Source of the DNA: Willaertia magna
Lineage: Eukaryota; Heterolobosea; Eutetramitea; Acrasida; Naegleriidae
Length of the DNA: 24,281 nt
Assembly (NCBI GenBank): GCA_902984215.1
Contig: CADWAF010002474.1
Coordinates: 1-24,281, forward strand
Direction of reading: 5' to 3'
Numbering within the stretch: position 1 is the first letter of the stretch; every line of letters starts with the position of its first letter. The position numbers and the translations under genes were made by a program. Shown piece by piece: positions 18,554 through 24,281 of the stretch. The notes below the pieces were generated by a model. It searched no databases and was not told the DNA's origin. It saw nothing but the letters and a program-made list of their open reading frames with translations.

Positions 18554-21500
18554 ATGACGCTAATAAGAAGAGGGCAGAAGCAGAACCAAATGACTGCTAT
18601 AAGAAAAAACCCTCTTGTTTTTAATAACCCCAAAAATCAAAAGTATTCGAATGCGAGTACTTCCTTAGAACCTATTACCCCTAACACGCCCTCAAATAAT
18701 GATGTAAACCGACTCTTTAATATGAACAACAGCAGTGGAATAATTCAAGGACATGGACTTCTTAATAGTAATAATGGGAGTAGCAATAATTTACTTCTAC
18801 CTACAACACCAAAGAAAACAACAATTGAACCAGAAGAAGTAAATTTTCCATCATTAAAGAAGAACAATATGGCCGCTGAAAAAAAACTAATTGTTCCAGT
18901 AAATAGGAGGCCCTCAAGGGATTATTCTGCGGATACATCGACGGGACATCCTTCAAGTAATATTTCTTCTACTTTCATATCTTCTTTTACTAGTAATAAC
19001 AACAGTAATACATCTCCACCTTCCGCATTAACAACTAGATCATCAATACAAAAACAAGTTCCCCCTATAAACGTCAATAAATCCTACACCCTTAAGATAC
19101 TAAATAACGAAGATACACATAGAAGTATAATTCCCTCTTCCAGACCAACAACAAGCAGTTCAAAAATTTTTACTAGAGTAAATGTAGAAGAAAGTATGGT
19201 GGAGGAAGATATAGTAGTCGAAAACAAAGATTTCAGTAATAACAACAACATTGCTGTAATAGAAGAAATAACAACCTCACCAACCAATCATTCTAGGCCT
19301 CTTACATCCAAAACTATATCAGAACCGATAAATACTGCAAGAAAACACAATGAATTAAGATCGAGTTTTGGAACAACATCTTTTTCTTCATCCAAACGAC
19401 CTCCCTCAGCTGGCAGAAATAAAAAGCTTACCATAACCTCTGTCAGACCTCCCACTGCAAGTCAAATTGAAGAAATACAGAACAAGGAAATAATATCAGA
19501 AAAAGAGGAATCAAACATAAATCAAACTAAAAGACATACTGATCTTCAAAATGTACAAACAGACCAATCAACAAAGAAAAAAAGAGGACATTCCAAGATT
19601 AAAGTTGACGTGAACATTAATGAACCCACAATAACTATTTCATCCACCAAGAACAATGAAGGAAATAAAGGGATATTGATAACAGAAGTTACACAACCAC
19701 CAAAGAAAAAGATAGAGGAGGCAAAATCAAAAGTTAATTTTAGAGATAAATCAGATTCTACTTCTCCCAAATCTATAACCATAAAGGAAATGTTTCCAAC
19801 AGGTACTTACGCTGGAAACAAAAAAATTAAGTTACAAAAACTTCAAGACCAAAATTTAACATACAGAGACATAAAAAGAGAATTAGATACCCTGAAACTA
19901 CGGTTAACAACTCTTAAAGACCCAACTTCCTTAGAAGAAACTACATTGTACAGTATTGCAAGTGATTCCAGTAGTAGCACTGATGAAGGTCAACCAGAGA
20001 TCCAAAAAGTGGAAAAAAGAATAAAAAGGTTAAAATACTACAAAAGTATTATTAGGTCAGGAATTCAAGATTATAATGCATTTATTGATCTTAAACTTTC
20101 CACGATGTTAGAGGAAGGATATTCAGGATTTCTTTCTAAAGAAGAAATGAAATTGGAAACCCAAAGATTTACTGAGGAATATAAAAGATTTTTAGAGAGG
20201 AAATCACAAAGGATTGTGCCTGAAAAGGTTAGTAAGGCAATAAAGAAGGTGGACCCAAACAGTGCTGCACTTAGTATAGTTAGTAGTTTACCACATTTAT
20301 ATTCAAAATCAGAATATGAAAAAGAACTGGCTCAATTAAAACTTGCAGAAGAAATTGACAGATGGAAAAAAAGGTGGTCACCTGTAAGTACACCTTCAAG
20401 TACCAACACTACGGCTTCAGTAAATTCTTCAATGGATGAAATTGATTTAACAGATCACCTTAGATCAGCTGATGATGTTTCAGATTCTGTTGAATCAGAC
20501 ACAACATCAGAAGTGTTTGATATGAACGCATTAGACACTTATTATGAAGATGATGATGAAGATGATCTAGAAGTTATCATCGTTAATGATTTAGACACTA
20601 GTTCTGACAGTAACTTTTTCCTTACAACAGCCATGGCAGAAGAGAAAGAAGAAGAAATACCTGACCAAGTTGACGCTAAGAACTTATTGAAAAGAATTGT
20701 GTCTGACATTACAAAGGCTCAAAAGAAAAGACGGTCCAACCCTCCCCCTAAATTTTTAGTTCCTGACTTTTTTATGAAGGTAGATGTCAGGGCTTCTAGA
20801 CATATTTCTAGTAATCCTCTTTCCAGATATAATAGTAGTAGCAATCTAGAAGACACCGCACTAAAGGAACCTGAGTTGAAAAAAGTATCTGACTTTAATC
20901 CAGTTCTCAGAGATAGTCATGACTCTCTTAGAAACTCAATGACAGTTGAAATAAAATCTAATAATCTTCCAGAGATAATTACAACAGATGATACTTTTGT
21001 AAATGGGTCAATAACAGGAGAAGATAAAATCGAAACAGGTATTAATTGGGGTGCAGAAATTGGAAACATTAAAAGAAGAAATAGTACAGTTTCTACAGGA
21101 GAAGACGAAGGAGAAGACTTGGTGATAGGATTTAATGATTTTGATGAACCCAAACAACCATCAGGCGGTAACATAAAGAAAGACGACGAGCAGAGATTCC
21201 ATTTCAACCAACTTTTAGAGCATTTAAATAATGAACTGGAGTACAGTGAAAAAACTAAGAAAAAAAAGAAAAAGAAAACTAAGAAAACTAAAGATGAAGA
21301 TACCCTTTCAAAACCTTTAGAATCTCCAAAATTAAGGAAACAAGAAAATGATGAAATAGAAGAGGATTCGAACCTTGAAATAACTAGAGAAAATGAAGAA
21401 TTAGAAGACAACTCTAAAAAACTTATAGTAGAGCTTGATAATGAATTACTAGGTACCGGTGCCCACGGTAAGGTTTTCAAGGGATTTATATCTACAACGA

Positions 21501-22243
21501 AAGAACCTTGTGCTATAAAGAAAATAAGCGTACGAGCAGGTAAATTTAGTAAAAAGTTTATTAAGCTAGAGATAGATATATTGAGACAACTCTCTCATCC
21601 ATACCTAGTCCAATATATGGGGTGTAAATATAGCTCTAAACTTAAAGAATATAGTATTATTTTAGAATATGTTGATGGCGGAACTTTGGAACAATATGTC
21701 AAACAACATGGCCCACTTGATGAACAAACAGTAGCAATAATTGCCTATCAGGTTTTAATGGGATTAGAGTATCTGCACTCTGCACGTATAATACATAGAG
21801 ATCTCAAACCTGCAAATATTTTAATAAGCACCAAAGGTATTGTAAAAATTACTGATTTTGGAGTTAGTGCTCAACTCTTGAATGTCGAAGCTATCAGAAC
21901 TAGTAATGTTGGAACACCCTATTATATTGCTCCTGAGGTTATTCAAGTACAACCCTACAGTTTCCAAGCTGACATTTGGTCTTTGGGGTGTACTCTGTTC
22001 GAATTATTGTTTGGAAGAAGGTTGTACCATGATCTTAATCAAATCGCAGCTATGTTTCATATGGCTACTGACCCAAGGCCTCCACTACCAGAGCCTAATA
22101 ACTTAAGCCCCACTTGCCAAGATTTTTTGGAAAAATGTTGGATAAAGGACTGGAAGAAAAGACCCAATGCCAGAGAGTTACAAAGTCATCCATTTGTACG
22201 TCAGGAAACCATAATCCCTCAATTCTGTAAAATTAACCCTTAA
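18554..22243 (+). CDS. STE-type (MAPKKK-like) Ser/Thr protein kinase with long N-terminal region
   Basis: The protein has 1229 residues. The C-terminal kinase domain (about 956-1222) is complete: glycine loop GTGAHGKV (967-974), Lys989 in CAIKK, HRDLKPAN (His1081, Arg1082, Asp1083), DFG (1101-1103), and APE (1126-1128) preceded by GTPYYI. The sequence most resembles STE11/MAPKKK-family kinases (LEYVDGGTLEQYV, GLEYLHSARIIHRDLKPANIL, WSLGCTLFELL). The first 410 residues are disordered and Ser/Thr/Asn-rich. Residues ~414-607 form a predicted helical and coiled region (YRDIKRELDTLKLRL, then KEEMKLETQRFTEEYKRFLE) that I cannot assign. An acidic segment (~625-690) and a poly-Lys run (~900-910) precede the kinase. 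Upstream activators and targets are unknown; the long region probably regulates or localises the kinase. A TATATAAAAG sequence directly precedes the ATG, too close to be a usual TATA box. Confidence 0.92.
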   Translation: MTLIRRGQKQNQMTAIRKNPLVFNNPKNQKYSNASTSLEPITPNTPSNNDVNRLFNMNNSSGIIQGHGLLNSNNGSSNNLLLPTTPKKTTIEPEEVNFPSLKKNNMAAEKKLIVPVNRRPSRDYSADTSTGHPSSNISSTFISSFTSNNNSNTSPPSALTTRSSIQKQVPPINVNKSYTLKILNNEDTHRSIIPSSRPTTSSSKIFTRVNVEESMVEEDIVVENKDFSNNNNIAVIEEITTSPTNHSRPLTSKTISEPINTARKHNELRSSFGTTSFSSSKRPPSAGRNKKLTITSVRPPTASQIEEIQNKEIISEKEESNINQTKRHTDLQNVQTDQSTKKKRGHSKIKVDVNINEPTITISSTKNNEGNKGILITEVTQPPKKKIEEAKSKVNFRDKSDSTSPKSITIKEMFPTGTYAGNKKIKLQKLQDQNLTYRDIKRELDTLKLRLTTLKDPTSLEETTLYSIASDSSSSTDEGQPEIQKVEKRIKRLKYYKSIIRSGIQDYNAFIDLKLSTMLEEGYSGFLSKEEMKLETQRFTEEYKRFLERKSQRIVPEKVSKAIKKVDPNSAALSIVSSLPHLYSKSEYEKELAQLKLAEEIDRWKKRWSPVSTPSSTNTTASVNSSMDEIDLTDHLRSADDVSDSVESDTTSEVFDMNALDTYYEDDDEDDLEVIIVNDLDTSSDSNFFLTTAMAEEKEEEIPDQVDAKNLLKRIVSDITKAQKKRRSNPPPKFLVPDFFMKVDVRASRHISSNPLSRYNSSSNLEDTALKEPELKKVSDFNPVLRDSHDSLRNSMTVEIKSNNLPEIITTDDTFVNGSITGEDKIETGINWGAEIGNIKRRNSTVSTGEDEGEDLVIGFNDFDEPKQPSGGNIKKDDEQRFHFNQLLEHLNNELEYSEKTKKKKKKKTKKTKDEDTLSKPLESPKLRKQENDEIEEDSNLEITRENEELEDNSKKLIVELDNELLGTGAHGKVFKGFISTTKEPCAIKKISVRAGKFSKKFIKLEIDILRQLSHPYLVQYMGCKYSSKLKEYSIILEYVDGGTLEQYVKQHGPLDEQTVAIIAYQVLMGLEYLHSARIIHRDLKPANILISTKGIVKITDFGVSAQLLNVEAIRTSNVGTPYYIAPEVIQVQPYSFQADIWSLGCTLFELLFGRRLYHDLNQIAAMFHMATDPRPPLPEPNNLSPTCQDFLEKCWIKDWKKRPNARELQSHPFVRQETIIPQFCKINP

Positions 22244-22447
22244 TACCTAATTCTTCGGCAATTATTTAAATTTTGTTGAACACCAAAAACTAATTCCTTT
22301 TAAGATAATTTTAGTTTCATAGAGAAGTCCTTGTATATTATAAACAACACCTATTTATTATTTTTGTTTATACCTACTGTTCTAAAGGACTTTGTCACTA
22401 TCCATACCCCCTTACTTTATTTAAGGTAAAATTCATACATTTAACAA

Positions 22448-22460
22448 CTGCCACCTGGCA
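22448..22460. promoter_or_regulatory. CTGCCACC word within a short inverted repeat upstream of the phosphotransferase
   Basis: TGCCA-CC-TGGCA (22449-22460) is a 5-bp-arm inverted repeat containing an E-box CACCTG, 21 bp upstream of the ATG. The octamer CTGCCACC recurs in sense orientation upstream of the P450 gene (13351-13358, minus strand). It may be a promoter element; evidence is word recurrence only. Confidence 0.25.
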
Positions 22461-22480
22461 CAGTTTTCTTCCAAAAAAAA

Positions 22481-24214
22481 ATGGCATCTGTACCAACTCA
22501 TCTTCCTTACACTTCCAAAGACGAAGTGATAAGCATAGACCAAGAAACAACCAGTGTTACTTCTAGTGACAATGTAAATGAAAATATGATACGCCACCAT
22601 ATTAACAAAATTAGTGCTTTAAAACGTACCTCAATTTATTCATTTCTCACTACTCCAGGAAGAGAAGCACTAAATAATATAAGACAAGCCAAACTAAACC
22701 CGAATTCCAATACTAACAACCCAGTGTCTTATAAATTTGATGTAACAAACAACTCTATTGCAGAAAAATATATATTAACACATTTCTGGAATTTCATAAC
22801 CTTTAAATTCTTTCCGGAATGGCTAGCTCCAAACTTAATTACATTTTCAGGCTTCATTTGCATATTACTAGTATTCCTTTTAATTAATATAAATACATTC
22901 TATCTAAAACCTCTAATTGAACTATCATCTTCACAAGGCTATTCAAGTGTATATAATATGAATTTAATATTAGTTTCATTACTTATCTTTTTCTATAATA
23001 CATTAGACGGATGTGATGGTAAACAAGCTAGAAGAACAGGTAGTTCTAGCCCATTAGGTGAATTATTTGACCATGGAGTTGATGCTTTATCGTTAACTGT
23101 ATTAACATTATGTATGTTAATGGTTTTAGGTGAAATCCCTCCAAACCTTCTAATCGGAATGATTTTAGTTCATATTATCATGATGTTAGCTTTTTACACT
23201 GCACATTGGGAACATTTCCATACAAACACTTTTTATATGGGGCACATATGTGCAAGCGACGGCCAATTTGCTGTCATTGGTGTTTATTTAATTACTTTTA
23301 TTTATAATGTATTTATTCAAGATAGTAAGATTAGTTCAATTGTTGCACTTTGGCAATCTAATCAATTATTTGGTTTATTTTCATTTGGTGCATTGGTTTT
23401 AATAATTACAATGTTTGGTACTGTTATTTCTCCAATTACTTCTGTTTTTCATGTAATTTCTTTTTATAGAAATGTCTCACAAAATATTGAAAAGGATTTA
23501 AGACAAAGTCAAGAATTAGATGAAACTAATATTTCAATTCTTGAAGAAGAAGAGGAACAACAACAATCAAATAGACCTCAAAGAGATTTTACAAAGTATA
23601 GTAATTTAAGATTTAAGAAGGATGTAACTAATGCTAGTGTTGATTTATTAATTTTATTTATTTTCTTTGCTCTTTACCTTACAATGTGTGTTCTTTCAGG
23701 TTTAACAGTAATTGATAAAACTAAGGGAACAACATTTTTAGAAGAAAATTATGTTATTTTAATGGTTATTGGAGGTTTGACATTTGGTGTTTTCTTAACT
23801 ACAATGAATATTGCTCGTGTTACTAGCCAACCATTCCCTCGTTTTACAAAACAATATGTTTTAACATTAACACCAATTGCTATATTTATTTTAAATAATT
23901 TTACAAGAGTGCTTAGTGTTAACACTAACGCTTTTATTAATGAGAAGGTTTTATTGTTACTTATTTTAGTTTGGGATATTTGCTTTTATCTTTTATTTGC
24001 AGTTTCAACTGTTAGTGAGTTTTGCGAATGCCTAGGAATTAAAGCATTTAAGTTAGTACATCATTCATCAAATAGCAATACTACTAGTTCTGTATCTCAA
24101 GTGGTTGTACATGATACATCTTTAAGGGTTGACTCTGATTCTTCAGAAGATGAAGGACCAATTTCATCTAGCAATGGTAAACATAACTCTACAAATTTAG
24201 TAGAAAATATTTAG
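22481..24214 (+). CDS. CDP-alcohol phosphatidyltransferase (ethanolamine/choline phosphotransferase)
   Basis: The 577-residue integral membrane enzyme carries the full CDP-alcohol phosphotransferase signature DG-x2-AR-x8-G-x3-D-x3-D: Asp179, Gly180, Ala183, Arg184, Gly193, Asp197 and Asp201, the last being the catalytic base position. The surrounding NTLDGCDGKQARRTGSSSPL and FDHGVDA are characteristic of the eukaryotic EPT1/CEPT1/CPT1 group, which transfers phosphoethanolamine or phosphocholine from the CDP-alcohol to diacylglycerol in the ER or Golgi (Kennedy pathway). FKFFPEWLAPNLITFSG precedes the first of several membrane segments, as is usual for this family. The protein is longer than yeast Cpt1/Ept1 (about 390-410) because of a disordered N-terminal tail (~80 residues), a charged Glu/Gln-rich loop (~345-375) and a C-terminal tail with an acidic Ser cluster (DSDSSEDEG). 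Ethanolamine versus choline preference cannot be told from the sequence. Confidence 0.93.
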   Translation: MASVPTHLPYTSKDEVISIDQETTSVTSSDNVNENMIRHHINKISALKRTSIYSFLTTPGREALNNIRQAKLNPNSNTNNPVSYKFDVTNNSIAEKYILTHFWNFITFKFFPEWLAPNLITFSGFICILLVFLLININTFYLKPLIELSSSQGYSSVYNMNLILVSLLIFFYNTLDGCDGKQARRTGSSSPLGELFDHGVDALSLTVLTLCMLMVLGEIPPNLLIGMILVHIIMMLAFYTAHWEHFHTNTFYMGHICASDGQFAVIGVYLITFIYNVFIQDSKISSIVALWQSNQLFGLFSFGALVLIITMFGTVISPITSVFHVISFYRNVSQNIEKDLRQSQELDETNISILEEEEEQQQSNRPQRDFTKYSNLRFKKDVTNASVDLLILFIFFALYLTMCVLSGLTVIDKTKGTTFLEENYVILMVIGGLTFGVFLTTMNIARVTSQPFPRFTKQYVLTLTPIAIFILNNFTRVLSVNTNAFINEKVLLLLILVWDICFYLLFAVSTVSEFCECLGIKAFKLVHHSSNSNTTSSVSQVVVHDTSLRVDSDSSEDEGPISSSNGKHNSTNLVENI

Positions 24215-24227
24215 AATTTATATTTAA

Positions 24228-24233
24228 AATAAA
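24228..24233 (+). terminator. Candidate polyadenylation signal of the phosphotransferase gene
   Basis: An AATAAA hexamer lies 14 bp after the stop codon. No further gene is visible in the last 67 bp of the window. Confidence 0.35.
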
Positions 24234-24281
24234 TTGTATATAATGTTTTATTAATTACATTTTTGACAATTTGTTTAGCAG

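Overview
This window is compact, A+T-rich nuclear DNA from a unicellular eukaryote. Genes are separated mostly by about 40-300 bp. Their proteins carry long Asn-, Lys- and Ser/Thr-rich tracts, and introns are tiny (38-101 nt, mostly GTAAG...AG). The gene content (centrin, a TBC1D32/Broad-minded-like ciliary protein, a plant-type NPSN SNARE, RpiB, a long single-exon molybdo-flavoprotein) suggests a free-living protist that can build flagella. An amoeboflagellate such as a heterolobosean (Naegleria-like) is my best guess. That is inference from gene content; no rRNA or other marker is present.

Layout. 1-1116 (+) is the 3' part of a low-complexity Asn/Lys-rich protein of unknown function. 1205-5131 (+) encodes a xanthine dehydrogenase/aldehyde oxidase family protein that keeps the FAD and molybdenum domains but shows no N-terminal [2Fe-2S] domain. 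5212-6105 (+) is an NPSN-type Qb-SNARE and 6254-6781 (+) is centrin. On the minus strand follow eIF2B alpha (6825-8032, two exons) and ribose-5-phosphate isomerase B (8132-8611). A roughly 690-bp divergent intergenic region leads to 9301-11493 (+), a Lys-rich protein with an AF4/FMR2-like C-terminal domain. Minus-strand genes follow: a four-exon cytochrome P450 (11617-13252) and an RCC1-repeat protein (13499-14599). A short divergent promoter separates the latter from a five-exon TBC1D32/BROMI-like gene (14695-18259, +). The window ends with a STE-type protein kinase (18554-22243, +) and an ethanolamine/choline phosphotransferase (22481-24214, +).

How the genes relate. These are independent eukaryotic transcription units, not an operon. 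Two of them, centrin and the BROMI-like gene, point to basal-body and cilium biology, and both have an E2F-like GC-rich site about 35-46 bp upstream of the start codon. The P450 (ER-anchored) and the CDP-alcohol phosphotransferase are ER membrane enzymes. I rebuilt exon structures from splice-site consensus, reading-frame continuity and conserved family motifs; all three reconstructed multi-exon genes give uninterrupted frames. I found no tRNA, rRNA, CRISPR array or intact mobile element. The most unusual items are the Fe-S-less XDH-like protein with a Glu-to-Gly active-site change and a possible frameshift junction upstream, the 14-nt P450 microexon carrying the I-helix acid/Thr motif, the AF4/FMR2-like domain in a protist, and the BROMI-like gene.
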